Shown here in pieces: positions 51,588-60,835 of a stretch of DNA of 64,000 bases (its first letter is position 1; each line of letters opens with the position of its first letter). A program made the position numbers and the translations under genes. The stretch comes from Pullulanibacillus pueri (lineage in GTDB: Bacteria > Bacillota > Bacilli > Bacillales > Sporolactobacillaceae): positions 18,876 through 82,875 of the forward strand of contig NZ_BMFV01000019.1 in the NCBI RefSeq assembly GCF_014639255.1, given 5' to 3'. The notes below the pieces were generated by a model. That model worked only from the letters and a program-made list of their open reading frames with translations, searched no databases and was not told the origin of the DNA.

Positions 51588-52243
51588 TGGGGACAACAAT
51601 AGGTAACATTCAAATGATTCAAGCTTGGTTACAGCTACAGGCACTTAATAATATTAACTCGTCTTCGATTGTAGGAGAGACGTCAACGGACGACTCGTTC
51701 TCTTCCTTACTTGATTCACTCTTGCAAGAAACAACCGCAACAGCAGAATCACCAGAAACAGCGACGCCCTTACTGAGTGCTTATTCAAGTGCTTTAACAC
51801 AAAGTTCAGCGCAAAGTTTACCCACAATGATCGCCGCTCCTTCAACATCTATAGGAAATGAGAAGGAGTATGATCCATATATCGAACGTGCTGCTGCTCT
51901 CTATAATGTTGATCCTAAGTTGATTCGGTCAGTAATTCAAAATGAATCTGGTTTTAATCCAGCCAGTCAAAGTCAAGCTGGTGCTTTAGGTCTCATGCAA
52001 CTTATGCCTACGACGGCGGCAAGTCTAGGGGTCACTAATCGCTTAGATCCCGAGCAAAATATACTAGGTGGGACAAAATATTTAAAACAACTTTTAGATC
52101 AATTTAATGGAAACAAAACCCTCGCCGTTGCAGCCTATAATGCCGGTCCTGGGAACGTGGAAAAATACAAAGGCATTCCCCCATTTTCTGAAACACAAAA
52201 TTATGTAAAAAAGGTTCTCACGGGCTATTATAGTGAGGTTTAA
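51587..52243 (+). CDS. yjbJ: Lytic transglycosylase (SLT domain, YjbJ/CwlQ-like)
   Basis: The product is ~218 residues. A Ser/Thr-rich N-terminal ~95 residues without a clear signal peptide is followed by an SLT domain: AALYNVDPKLIRSVIQNESGFNP (catalytic Glu), GALGLMQLMPTTAASLGV, and LAVAAYNAGPGNVEKYKGIPPF. It cleaves glycan strands of peptidoglycan. GAGGTG precedes the ATG at 51587 that overlaps the yjbK stop. The order yjbK-yjbJ is as in B. subtilis. Confidence 0.9.
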   Translation: MGTTIGNIQMIQAWLQLQALNNINSSSIVGETSTDDSFSSLLDSLLQETTATAESPETATPLLSAYSSALTQSSAQSLPTMIAAPSTSIGNEKEYDPYIERAAALYNVDPKLIRSVIQNESGFNPASQSQAGALGLMQLMPTTAASLGVTNRLDPEQNILGGTKYLKQLLDQFNGNKTLAVAAYNAGPGNVEKYKGIPPFSETQNYVKKVLTGYYSEV

Positions 52244-52392
52244 GCCTTTTCAGAGGGCCTTTTGTCAATTAAAAAGCCTAATCCAACTTTTTCTAATTAT
52301 TTCAGTGTCGAATATTTGCCGAAACCGATGACGCCTTGATACAATAGAATTAGATTATAAATACACTTTGACTAATCTATCGGAGGCTTCTA

Positions 52393-52788
52393 ATGAAAAG
52401 CGAAAGAACCAATGCCTTTGAAGCCATTGGTGGTACTGATATATTAAGACGGCTTGTTTTGGCACATTATAAAAATGTAGCGGCCCATCCTGAATTAGCA
52501 CCTATTTTTCCAGACGATCTAACGGAAACCGCTCGGAAACAACAACAATTTCTTACTCAGTTCTTAGGTGGACCGCCCTTATATTCTGAAGAACATGGAC
52601 ACCCGATGTTACGTGCGCGACATCTGCCTTTTCCTATTACGCCAGCACGTGCAGAGGCATGGTTATCATGCATGAGGCGTGCGATGGATGAAGTTCAAAT
52701 TGAAGAACCATGGAGAGAGGCTATTTTTAAACGTTTAACTTTAACAGCCCATCATATGGTCAACACTGAGGAAAATGAAGGCGAGTAA
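52393..52788 (+). CDS. yjbI: Group II truncated hemoglobin (YjbI/TrHbO)
   Basis: The product is a 131-residue 2-on-2 globin. AFEAIGGTDILRRLVLAHYKNV opens it. The FPDDLTET and FLTQFLGGPPLYSE blocks and proximal His in GHPMLRARHLPFPI are diagnostic, and Trp in EEPWREAIFKRL is the group II Trp G8. It binds O2/NO. It is followed by spxH 10 bp later, the conserved yjbI-yjbH pair. Confidence 0.93.
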   Translation: MKSERTNAFEAIGGTDILRRLVLAHYKNVAAHPELAPIFPDDLTETARKQQQFLTQFLGGPPLYSEEHGHPMLRARHLPFPITPARAEAWLSCMRRAMDEVQIEEPWREAIFKRLTLTAHHMVNTEENEGE

Positions 52789-52798
52789 GGAGATGAAT

Positions 52799-53668
52799 GT
52801 GTTGTTCGATAACGGCAGCTCCACTTGCGAAGGCAATTCAGATCAAAGCTGCACCATTGGCAGCACGATAAATAAAAAAACTAAACCGATCGAGGTTTAT
52901 GCTTTTGTAGATCCAATATGCCCTGCAAGTTGGGGAATGGAACCCAATTTAAAAAAGCTCATTGTTGAATACGGTCAGTATTTTACAATACGGGTGATTA
53001 TCGGCAAGTCTTGTGATTGTCCAGAAAATCCGTCACAATGGAACAAGAATGCTCAACTATCTAGAATGCCCTATAATGAGAAACAAAAATTTAAAATGTC
53101 TTCATATAAAGCCTCATTAGCGATTAAAGCAGCTGAATTACAAGGGAAGGCTCGCGGCAATCGTTTTATGAGGATTCTCAGAGAAAGTCTGTTTGCGGAT
53201 CGAAAAGATATAAGTACAGAAGATGTTATCATCGAATGTGCTAAAAGAGCTAAACTTGATCTCAATGAATTTGAGAAGGATTTAAATTCTGAGCGTCCCA
53301 TTAAGGCCTTACAATGTGATCGCCGAATCACGAGTGAGATGGGTGTTGAGGAATTGCCAACACTTGTGTTCTTCAACATCTGTGATGAGACGGAAGGAGT
53401 CAAGGTCACTGGTTGTTATCCTTACAGCGTCTACGTTCAGATTCTTACTGAGACCTTAGGAAAACAACCTGAAAAGCAAGTCCCCCCTTCTCTAGAAAAA
53501 TTTTTAGAGCAACATCGTTGTGTAGCCACACAAGAACTCGCTACGGTTTATGATAAAGAGAAACAAGATATTCTCAGGGATCTCAAAAAGCTGACGTTAA
53601 AACAGCTGATCAAACCTATCCACGTCAAGTATGGAACTTACTGGAAATATATTGGCGATAAAAAATAA
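52799..53668 (+). CDS. spxH: ClpXP adaptor SpxH (YjbH), with only one Cys in the CxxC-like motif
   Basis: The product is a ~289-residue DsbA-like adaptor that hands Spx to ClpXP. VYAFVDPICPASWGMEPNLKKL is the thioredoxin-like start. B. subtilis has CPEC, whereas here it is CPAS, so Ser44 replaces the second Cys (Cys41 remains). The core AIKAAELQGKARGNRFMRILRESLF and EELPTLVFFNICDETEGVKVTG is well conserved. The GTG at 52799 has AAGGAG 6 bases upstream; earlier in-frame starts overlap the site. Both its client (Spx, 61588-61983) and MecA are in the window. Confidence 0.9.
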   Translation: MLFDNGSSTCEGNSDQSCTIGSTINKKTKPIEVYAFVDPICPASWGMEPNLKKLIVEYGQYFTIRVIIGKSCDCPENPSQWNKNAQLSRMPYNEKQKFKMSSYKASLAIKAAELQGKARGNRFMRILRESLFADRKDISTEDVIIECAKRAKLDLNEFEKDLNSERPIKALQCDRRITSEMGVEELPTLVFFNICDETEGVKVTGCYPYSVYVQILTETLGKQPEKQVPPSLEKFLEQHRCVATQELATVYDKEKQDILRDLKKLTLKQLIKPIHVKYGTYWKYIGDKK

Positions 53669-54010
53669 TTGTTGAAACAGACCTCTTTTGCAAGGTCTGT
53701 TTTTTTTAAAGAAAAACTGGGCGGAAAAACATGCCCGATCCTTATTCAAACACGGAATAAGATTTTAATCCCAAATGGCACGGGAGCACCCCAGTTGCTC
53801 GGAACGGAAGACGCTCTAGCTCCTTTGGGAACGGGGCCAGCGTGTCCGAAGATCCACTTGGGAGCCCCACTATATTATTCCCAAGTTAGCTGAGGCTGTG
53901 CCCGCGGAAAGCGAGCGATCTTGAGTGGAGGTCAACCAAAATTTATGCTTTCCTTGTCGCCAGGCCTTAATGGCAAAGGGCGAAGTTGCACCGAATTTCC
54001 ATGAATTTAT
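53669..54010. repeat. Dispersed non-coding repeats: family B copy 2 (53705-53935) and family A part-copy (53940-54010)
   Basis: Family B: AAAACTGGGCGG..GCCCGATCCTTATTC, GGAACGGAA and GCGGAAAGCGAGCGATC.TGAGTGGAG, parallel to 42815-42985. Family A: CTTGTCGCCAGGCCTTAATGGC then AAGTTGCACC, parallel to 7450-7552 and 60555-60660. No gene is supported. Confidence 0.55.
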
Positions 54011-54129
54011 GCTTTCTGATGTGATAAGAAAACCGAAAACCTGCCATTAGTCATACCGTGACTTTCATAAGAATAAATTGTATTGAAAAGCCAAGCTTTT
54101 TTTAACCACACTTATGAAGGGGGATTTTA

Positions 54130-54300
54130 ATGAAAGGTATTTTCATTTTGCTCTCACTTTTAGCAACTGTAGTCACTTTTTGCTTCTATTTTTTAGCTTT
54201 AATGGATCTCCAGCCTTTAGTCATTTCTGGTCCACTTTTCTTTTTGTCCATACTCGTGACCATTCGCCTCATTACGTATCGCAAAAAAAGATCAATATAA
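54130..54300 (+). CDS. 56-residue two-segment membrane protein
   Basis: GAAGGGGG precedes an ATG opening MKGIFILLSLLATVVTFCFY, then FLALMDLQP, a second segment (LVISGPLFFLSILVTIRLI) and a basic end (RKKRSI). A strong terminator begins at the stop. I do not recognise the family. Compare the 55-residue protein at 63660-63827, similar in size and topology but not obviously related. Confidence 0.6.
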   Translation: MKGIFILLSLLATVVTFCFYFLALMDLQPLVISGPLFFLSILVTIRLITYRKKRSI

Positions 54301-54333
54301 ATCCCCATCTATTGAATTGATGGGGATTTTTCA
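54299..54333 (+). terminator. Terminator after the 56-residue gene
   Basis: AAATCCCCATC/GATGGGGATTT with a 9-base loop then TTC; also usable by pepF from the other side. Confidence 0.85.
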
Positions 54334-54342
54334 TCCTTTGAA

Positions 54343-56154
54343 TTAAAAGAGTAAGCTTTCCATCTCATTTAATACATTTTCAAAAACTTTAAAAGCCTGT
54401 TTAATCGGGTCTGGGGACGTCATGTCTACCCCTGCACGCTTAAGTACCTCAATCGGGTAATCAGAGCTTCCAGCCTTTAAAAACTCCTTGTAGCGGGTAA
54501 CAGCAGGCTCTCCTTCATTAAGAATTTGTTGTGACAACGCTGCTGCGGCACTATAGCCTGTAGAATACTGATACACATAAAAGTTATTATAAAAGTGAGG
54601 AATTCTGGCCCATTCGATCGCAATTTCTTTATCAATGGTCATTCCTTCACCAAAATACTTCTTATTTAGGTCATAGTAAACAGAAGAGAGCAATTCTGAT
54701 GTTAAGGCCTCACCATTAGCAGCTTTTTCATGAGCAATCTTCTCAAACTCTGCAAACATCGTTTGACGGAAGACAGTTCCTCTGAAGCCTTCAAGCTGAT
54801 TGTTCAACAAATACAACTTTTGCTTCTTATCATTGGTTTCATTAAGAAGATAATGATTAAGAAGTGCTTCATTACACGTTGAAGCTACTTCAGCGACAAA
54901 AATAGAATAATCGGCGTAAGGATAGGGCTGATTCTTTCTTGTATAATAGCTGTGTAAAGAGTGTCCCAGCTCATGTGCAAGTGTAAAAGCATCGTTAATC
55001 TCATCAGACCAGTTTAATAAGATATACGGCATGGTCCCATAGGTCCCCGAAGAATAAGCGCCACTTCGTTTATTTTTAGTTTCACGCACATCAATCCAGC
55101 GGTTATTATACCCTTCCTGAATAATGTTGACATACTCTTCACCCATTGGCGCAAGTCCTTTTAAAACAAGGGCTTTGGCTTCCTCATAACTGACCTTCAT
55201 ATCGACGTCTTTTACGAGCGGCGTATAAAGGTCATACATGTGTAAATCCTCTAACTTCATGGCCCGTTTACGAAGTTCTACATAACGATGTAATAAATGC
55301 AAATGATCATTGACTGTAGAAACAAGGTTATCATAAACCTCTTCAGGAATATTGTTTGCTGATAACGCCGCCTGACGAGCAGAATCATAGTTTCTAACAC
55401 GAGCGTAAAAATTATCGCGCTTGAAGGCCGTCCCTAAGGTACTAGCAAACGTATTCTTGAAGCTCTCATACGTGCCATGCATGGCTTTAAAAGCATCTTC
55501 CCTCACTTGACGATTCTGACTTCTAATTAAGGATGAATAGCGACCATGAGTGACTTGAACCTCTTCGCCATCCTCCCCTTTTATCTTGGGCAGAGTCATA
55601 TCTGCATTGTTCAGCATGCCGAAAGTATTGGATGAGGCACTTAAAACCTCACTGGCTTCAGCAAGGAGCGCTTCTTTTTCTTCACTTAATACGTGTGGCC
55701 GTTCACGATTGATTTCATCAAGGGCGTGTCGATAAAGCTTAAGATCATCGTTTTCTTCAATGAATTGCTTTAATTTTTGTTCATCCAGCGATAAAATTTC
55801 CGGAACTACAAAAGAAAGCTGACTGCCAACTGCTGCTGCTAAATTACGCGTGCGATCATTTAATGCTTGGTATGTAGGATTTGCGGTATCTTCATCAGCC
55901 TTCATATGTGAGTAAGCAAAAAGTTTACTTAACGTCTTTGTTAACTCATCCTGTTTCTGAAGGGCATCATATAAAGTTTGTGACGACTCACTTAATTTAC
56001 CTTTAAATGCTGTGACCTCAGGGATTAATGCTTTTACTTGATTGAAATCCGCTTCCCATGCCTCAATATCTGGATAAATCGCTTCTAAATTCCACTTTTC
56101 TTGTTCTTGAACCTCTTCTCTTGTAAGAAGAGCCTTTGTTCCTTGTTCTGCCAT
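54343..56154 (-). CDS. pepF: Oligoendopeptidase F
   Basis: The product is a 603-residue M3B zinc metallopeptidase of the cytosol that cleaves oligopeptides. The zinc site is TLAHELGHSLHSYY (His394, Glu395, His398) with the third ligand Glu in FVAEVASTCNEALL. The C-terminal IPHFYNNFYVYQYSTGYSAAAAL is characteristic of PepF. The ATG at 56154 is set by GGAGGTG; an 18-codon extension has no site. Equivalent to yjbG, downstream of coiA as in B. subtilis. Confidence 0.95.
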   Translation of the reverse strand: MAEQGTKALLTREEVQEQEKWNLEAIYPDIEAWEADFNQVKALIPEVTAFKGKLSESSQTLYDALQKQDELTKTLSKLFAYSHMKADEDTANPTYQALNDRTRNLAAAVGSQLSFVVPEILSLDEQKLKQFIEENDDLKLYRHALDEINRERPHVLSEEKEALLAEASEVLSASSNTFGMLNNADMTLPKIKGEDGEEVQVTHGRYSSLIRSQNRQVREDAFKAMHGTYESFKNTFASTLGTAFKRDNFYARVRNYDSARQAALSANNIPEEVYDNLVSTVNDHLHLLHRYVELRKRAMKLEDLHMYDLYTPLVKDVDMKVSYEEAKALVLKGLAPMGEEYVNIIQEGYNNRWIDVRETKNKRSGAYSSGTYGTMPYILLNWSDEINDAFTLAHELGHSLHSYYTRKNQPYPYADYSIFVAEVASTCNEALLNHYLLNETNDKKQKLYLLNNQLEGFRGTVFRQTMFAEFEKIAHEKAANGEALTSELLSSVYYDLNKKYFGEGMTIDKEIAIEWARIPHFYNNFYVYQYSTGYSAAAALSQQILNEGEPAVTRYKEFLKAGSSDYPIEVLKRAGVDMTSPDPIKQAFKVFENVLNEMESLLF

Positions 56155-56289
56155 TCTTGCACCTCCGTATTCTTGTCCTACACTCTTAACACTAAAATGT
56201 TTCTTCATTCATTCCTTAAAAACAGGATGTACTTATAAATATTGTATGACAAAAAAATAAAAATCTCCATTAACTTGAATATTTTCTAC

Positions 56290-57480
56290 TTAATAATATT
56301 TTCTTAAAACATCATTGTCCCATTTGAGAAGGGTATCCAGATCTTCATTTTTCCATTCCATAGGTTGAATCACTTGATATTTATTTTCTGCCAATGGGGC
56401 TAAGATATTCGCCCGAATAAGAAAGTTAAAGTAACCCGTAACCACATGTTTTATCGAGGGTTTTGTATAAAGACTAGGGCGCAGATGAAAGATACTTTTT
56501 TGAATCATTTTAGAAAAAGCTTGGGTAATGGTTTTGAGATGAAGTATAGTGCCGGAGGGGCGATCGATGAACGTCAGTACCAACCACATCTGCCACACAT
56601 AAGTGGGAGTAGAAAGTATAAAGGAAGCCATCATTGGAATTCCTACGAAAGCCGGGAAACAGCTGAAGAGTTTCCTTTTATGTCTACACATCGTATAGAG
56701 ATAGCGTTCTTCATGAGTAAAGATGGCCAGTGGTTTAGTCCGCCAACGTTCTTTTTGCTTGAGCCACGGCTGAATCCAATCCTTTAAAGCCATGGAAACC
56801 TTAGGCTTGTACGAGAATAATTGTGGTGAAACCAGGTTTCTAGGGAGGGTTTTTGTCACTCCAAGAATGCGGGAAGTCGTTAATGTGGCTAGTGGGTAGA
56901 GAAAAACAAAGCAATCCGTTCTGGTGTTGTAGTAGAGAAGGGTTGGTAACTGTTGATCATAACGACAAACCATGGCATCCATTGTGGAAAGTTTGTACAC
57001 ATTTTTTTCTGCAGCTTTTAAACGCTCGCCTCCTAATAGCCATATAACATCAATATTCAATGACTGATAGCCTCTTGTCCTTGAAGCTAATAACTCAATC
57101 GGAATGGTCGAGCATTGATATTCAATAGCAAGTGGAGCATCCTTTAACTGAAGGAACAGATCTGCTCGTTGTTGAATTTTGGAAATGTAATGTTCACAAT
57201 GGACTATGGTTTGATTATCTTTTAACCAATAATATAGCTGCATTTTCCCTAATTGATGGTGAATGGACTCAGGTTCATGATTTAAAGGGCAATCTGCAGC
57301 TTGCTTATGAGCAAAATGCCACGCCACCTGAGTGCCTAACTTCAAAACAACCTCTCCACCACACATTTCACAATAAAATTTTTCTTTACTTCTTCGAGCT
57401 TTGAGATCCATTAATGAGGGGCCATCATCTAAAAGCGAACATTTATGGCCTTGAGTGTTAATGGCAACGAACAGTGCCAT
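56290..57480 (-). CDS. coiA: Competence protein CoiA
   Basis: The product is ~396 residues and acts on incoming single-stranded DNA during transformation. An N-terminal zinc knuckle (YCEMCGGEVVLKLG ... WHFAHKQAADCPLNHEP) is followed by a PD-(D/E)xK-like nuclease core (HCEHYISKIQQRADLFL ... PLAIEYQCSTI) and a long C-terminal helical part. The ATG at 57480 begins MALFVAIN, as in CoiA; AAGGAAG lies only 2 bases upstream, so the exact start is less certain (frame open to 57603). Order coiA-pepF is conserved. Confidence 0.88.
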   Translation of the reverse strand: MALFVAINTQGHKCSLLDDGPSLMDLKARRSKEKFYCEMCGGEVVLKLGTQVAWHFAHKQAADCPLNHEPESIHHQLGKMQLYYWLKDNQTIVHCEHYISKIQQRADLFLQLKDAPLAIEYQCSTIPIELLASRTRGYQSLNIDVIWLLGGERLKAAEKNVYKLSTMDAMVCRYDQQLPTLLYYNTRTDCFVFLYPLATLTTSRILGVTKTLPRNLVSPQLFSYKPKVSMALKDWIQPWLKQKERWRTKPLAIFTHEERYLYTMCRHKRKLFSCFPAFVGIPMMASFILSTPTYVWQMWLVLTFIDRPSGTILHLKTITQAFSKMIQKSIFHLRPSLYTKPSIKHVVTGYFNFLIRANILAPLAENKYQVIQPMEWKNEDLDTLLKWDNDVLRKYY

Positions 57481-57559
57481 CACTTCCTTTTCGCGAGGGA
57501 TTTCAAAAAACTGAAAGGACATTGAGGAGGAGAATAGAGCCTGGAGCTCTAACCTCCTT

Positions 57560-59068
57560 TTATAGAAGTGGAGATAATAAGCGAGATGTGGATTCGAAGA
57601 CACGAATCAGGATTGGGCGTTTTTTAAATACCTCCCAATCAATAGGAACAGAATTTTCTAGATCATCAATAAAATCGGCAACAAGTTGAATCGTACTTTC
57701 TGTTCGATAAAGGAAAGCATTGACTTCAAAGTTCAGATGAAAGCTACGCATATCCATATTTGCCGTGCCGATAGACGCCAGTTCATGGTCAACGATGATG
57801 ACCTTACTATGCAAAAACCCATTCTGATATTCATGAATGTTAACACCGGCTTCTAATAACTCCGGAAAATACGAATGTGAGGCGTAAAAAACTATTTTTT
57901 TATCAGGATGCTTGGGGACCAGCAGCTTCACATCAATCCCACCTAGTGCCGCCACCTTCAAGGCACTGAGGATATCTTCATCAGGAATTAAATAAGGAGA
58001 AGCAATCCAAATCGACCGTTTGGCGGACACAATCATTGAAAAAAATAAGTTCTTAATGACTTCCCACTCATCATCAGGAGAAGAGGAAACCAATTGAACA
58101 GCACCATTTCCTTCTTTATGCACGGGCTCTGCTTGAAAGTAAATGACATCACTGATAAATTCACCTGTCATGTAATACCAATCTTGAAGAAAAATAGCTT
58201 GTAGACTTCTAACCGCCTCCCCTTTCACCAAGAGATGCGTATCTCTCCAAAATCCAAAAGATTTACTTTTCCCTAAGTACTCATCACCGATATTCAGTCC
58301 ACCCGTAAAACCAATCTTTCCATCAATGACAACGATTTTCCGATGGTTCCGGAAGTTAATCTTATGATTGAAGAAGGGTAACTTAACAGGAAAAAACGGA
58401 ACAGTCTTAATGCCCGCCTTTTTTAATTCATTGACATACCTTTTTGGCAATCGCCAACTTCCTACCGAATCATAAAGCAAGCGAACCTCTACACCCTGTT
58501 GAGCCTTTTCTATAAGTAAGTCCCTTATCTCACTTCCCAAACCGTCATCACGAATAATGTAGTATTCAAGATGGATATGGTGTTTAGCTTGACTTATAGC
58601 ATTGATAATTTCTCGAAAAGTAGCATCACCATTCGTAAGGACTCGGGTTTCTGTCGCAAAGGAAACCGGATATTGCCCTAATCGTTGGGCCAGCCGAATC
58701 GTCGATTGTTGATGTTCTCCCATGAGTTGAAGCTTGTCATAATCAATGATTCCATTAGATGATGAGGCCTCAAAAGATAATTCTTCTAAATAGGCTCGTT
58801 TACGGAATAACCGTTTTTTTCTATAGCTTTGGCCAAACGCAATATAAAAGATGAACCCTACAACAGGAAAAAGGGCTAAGAGCATAAGCCAAGTAATAGT
58901 TTTTGTTGGATTGCGATTCTCTAAAAAAATGATGATTCCAATAAAAACGACGGTTAAAGACAAGCCAACATTTAGAGTATTAAGAATCCACTGTTGCCAG
59001 TGCTGCAAATAAAATAAAACTAATACAGCAATAGCAGCAAGAAGTAGTAATTGCGCTTGTCTCTTCAT
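57560..59068 (-). CDS. cls: Cardiolipin synthase
   Basis: The product is a 502-residue membrane enzyme that joins two phosphatidylglycerols. Two N-terminal membrane segments (~5-22, 32-50) precede a third (LMLLALFPVVGFIFYIAFG). The two phospholipase-D HKD motifs are His242/Lys244/Asp249 (NHRKIVVIDG) and His420/Lys422/Asp427 (LHSKVIIVDH). Length matches Cls of Bacillales. ATG with AGGAG 10 bases upstream. Its 3' end abuts coiA. B. subtilis lacks a cls gene at this spot, so this is a local difference. Confidence 0.95.
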   Translation of the reverse strand: MKRQAQLLLLAAIAVLVLFYLQHWQQWILNTLNVGLSLTVVFIGIIIFLENRNPTKTITWLMLLALFPVVGFIFYIAFGQSYRKKRLFRKRAYLEELSFEASSSNGIIDYDKLQLMGEHQQSTIRLAQRLGQYPVSFATETRVLTNGDATFREIINAISQAKHHIHLEYYIIRDDGLGSEIRDLLIEKAQQGVEVRLLYDSVGSWRLPKRYVNELKKAGIKTVPFFPVKLPFFNHKINFRNHRKIVVIDGKIGFTGGLNIGDEYLGKSKSFGFWRDTHLLVKGEAVRSLQAIFLQDWYYMTGEFISDVIYFQAEPVHKEGNGAVQLVSSSPDDEWEVIKNLFFSMIVSAKRSIWIASPYLIPDEDILSALKVAALGGIDVKLLVPKHPDKKIVFYASHSYFPELLEAGVNIHEYQNGFLHSKVIIVDHELASIGTANMDMRSFHLNFEVNAFLYRTESTIQLVADFIDDLENSVPIDWEVFKKRPILIRVFESTSRLLSPLL

Positions 59069-59573
59069 AACAATGTACTCCTATCCTCTCTAGCACCGTA
59101 GAGCTGTATTTATGATCATGGTGATCGATAAGGGTGAACTGATACTCCCCCACTTGGATGATTTATCCTATCCCAACTCTTTAGGGTAGGCTCAATAGGT
59201 TAAAATGTCCCCGATAGCCACTTACAAAAAGGGCTCCCGACATATTAGTTTACATTAGTTAAAAGCATTGTGGAAGTTTTTTAGTTCAATAAGAGGACGG
59301 AATTAAGACTGAGGAAACATCGGAGCACTTTCTATTACTACATTTTAGAATATACGTTCTGATCTGTCAATAAATCTATTACCCACCTCAGCTGGTGACC
59401 ACCATTTATACTTTCAAAGCTACGCCTTGCATTTTAATGAAGACAGCTTATTTTGTAACCCCATCACCACGAAACGGAAAAATTCAGTTCTACTTCACAA
59501 GAATAAAATAGAAAACCCGCCCTCATATTTACAAGGCCGGGTACTTACCTGACATCTATTTCAACTAAACATT
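59069..59573. other. Gene-free interval; terminator of mecA at 59510-59543
   Basis: No supported gene on either strand. ACCCGCC/GGCCGGGT (59515-59542) reads on the minus strand as a stem followed by TTTTCTATTTT, a plausible mecA terminator. The remainder, including the cls leader at 59069-59300, has no riboswitch or repeat that I recognise. Confidence 0.5.
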
Positions 59574-60239
59574 TCAACAAAAGTGATGACGGATAGTGGT
59601 AATAGCTTCTTCAGCAATGATCAATTTACCATACTCTTGAATATAAGGGAGTGTGATATCCGTTTCTTCTCCGAACTCTAAGATTAAACTTAAATCATTC
59701 TCTTGTTCATATTCAGTCGAATCATTACTAAATTCTATAAATAAATAGTATTTATCATCAAAATGATACAAGCTGCTCTCAATAAAATCATCATCTATTT
59801 GTCCGCTTAAATGGATAATGTCTTCAAAATCATTAAAGGAGATAAGAAATGACAGCTCGTCTTCTTCCACTATTTGATCGTCCTCTGATTGATCATCCTG
59901 AAGGTTCTCAGAAAGTAAGTTTTCCAGATCATCATTAACAGGAATGTCGAGATGTTTATCCGAAGAAATTGGGAGCTCAAGCTTTGTTCCATCTTTTGAT
60001 AATTGGGCACGGGTCACTAAAATTTCTAACCCTTTCTCCAATGCTTGGACTTGAATCCATAAAGGACCTTCTACAGGAAACTCTTCCTTATGGTAAGCCT
60101 CATCAAGAATATCCCAAAATAATTCTTCCCCACGCTCACGATTATACCAAATCTCTTCTCGATCAAAACCGCGATCCTCAATATCCAAATAACTGATAAA
60201 AAACTTCAACGTATGATCATTCACGCGCTCGATATCCAT
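59574..60239 (-). CDS. mecA: Adaptor protein MecA
   Basis: The product is a 221-residue ClpC adaptor. The N-terminal domain (MDIERVNDHTLKFFISYLDI...DREEIWYNRERGEELFWDIL) binds substrates such as ComK. An acidic linker (~95-130; ENLQDDQSEDDQIVEEDEL) precedes the C-terminal ClpC-binding domain (SFLISFNDFEDIIHLS ... YLFIEFSNDSTEYEQENDLSLILEFGEE). It targets ComK for ClpCP degradation. Near spx and coiA as in B. subtilis. Confidence 0.95.
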   Translation of the reverse strand: MDIERVNDHTLKFFISYLDIEDRGFDREEIWYNRERGEELFWDILDEAYHKEEFPVEGPLWIQVQALEKGLEILVTRAQLSKDGTKLELPISSDKHLDIPVNDDLENLLSENLQDDQSEDDQIVEEDELSFLISFNDFEDIIHLSGQIDDDFIESSLYHFDDKYYLFIEFSNDSTEYEQENDLSLILEFGEETDITLPYIQEYGKLIIAEEAITTIRHHFC

Positions 60240-60835
60240 TCTTCTCTCTCCCTTCCTTTGTATGATGGTAAGTCGGGAGCAATTCGTCTAATAAAAAATT
60301 ATAGAAGCATCACCTAAACTCTCTATAATCACTAGACAGATTAAGGATCAAGTGTACACCCTTTTGCTCTCAAATGCTTATATCTTTATTGTATGATACT
60401 TTCCCGACAAATGAAATAAAAAAACCTGACTTCATAAAAATATCCATCATTGTCCTGAGTCAATGCATGCTTTCTTAAGGTTTTATTCAATTATATGATG
60501 CTATTTCTTCATCATGATCATTCTTATGAAATCTTGACTTGTCAAAAAAACTTTACAAAACTCGGCTTCCGCAAAGCCTTAATGGCAAAACCCAAAGGTG
60601 CACCACTTATAAGGTCTCTCGATAAGTCATAAATTCTAAGATCTGGCGTTATAAATCACAAAATCCAAAAGGGCCATTCAAAAATTCACGCCATCGCACT
60701 ACGATACCGTTGATTCTTTATGCTCATTATTCACCATATATAATTTCTCCATTCAATTTTCCTACAAATAAATAGAGTCCTCGGTCATATTTAGGACAAG
60801 ACAGCATATGATTGTCCTAGAAAGGGGCGCTCTGC
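60240..60835. repeat. Gene-free interval with family A repeat copy (60555-60660)
   Basis: CTCGGCTTCCGCAAAGCC, TTAATGGC, GGTGCACC, CTTATAAGGTCT and GGCGTTATAA parallel the element at 7450-7552. No coding frame is supported. I looked for a manganese (yybP-ykoY) riboswitch before the TerC-family gene and did not see one. Confidence 0.5.

Noticed and set aside
53669..53893. Plus-strand frame after spxH
   Set aside because: Begins directly at the spxH stop and crosses dispersed repeat family B; no ribosome site.
60240..60835. Possible yybP-ykoY manganese riboswitch before the TerC-family gene
   Set aside because: I looked for the conserved GGGGAGUA-type cores and did not find them; the interval is explained by a family A repeat.
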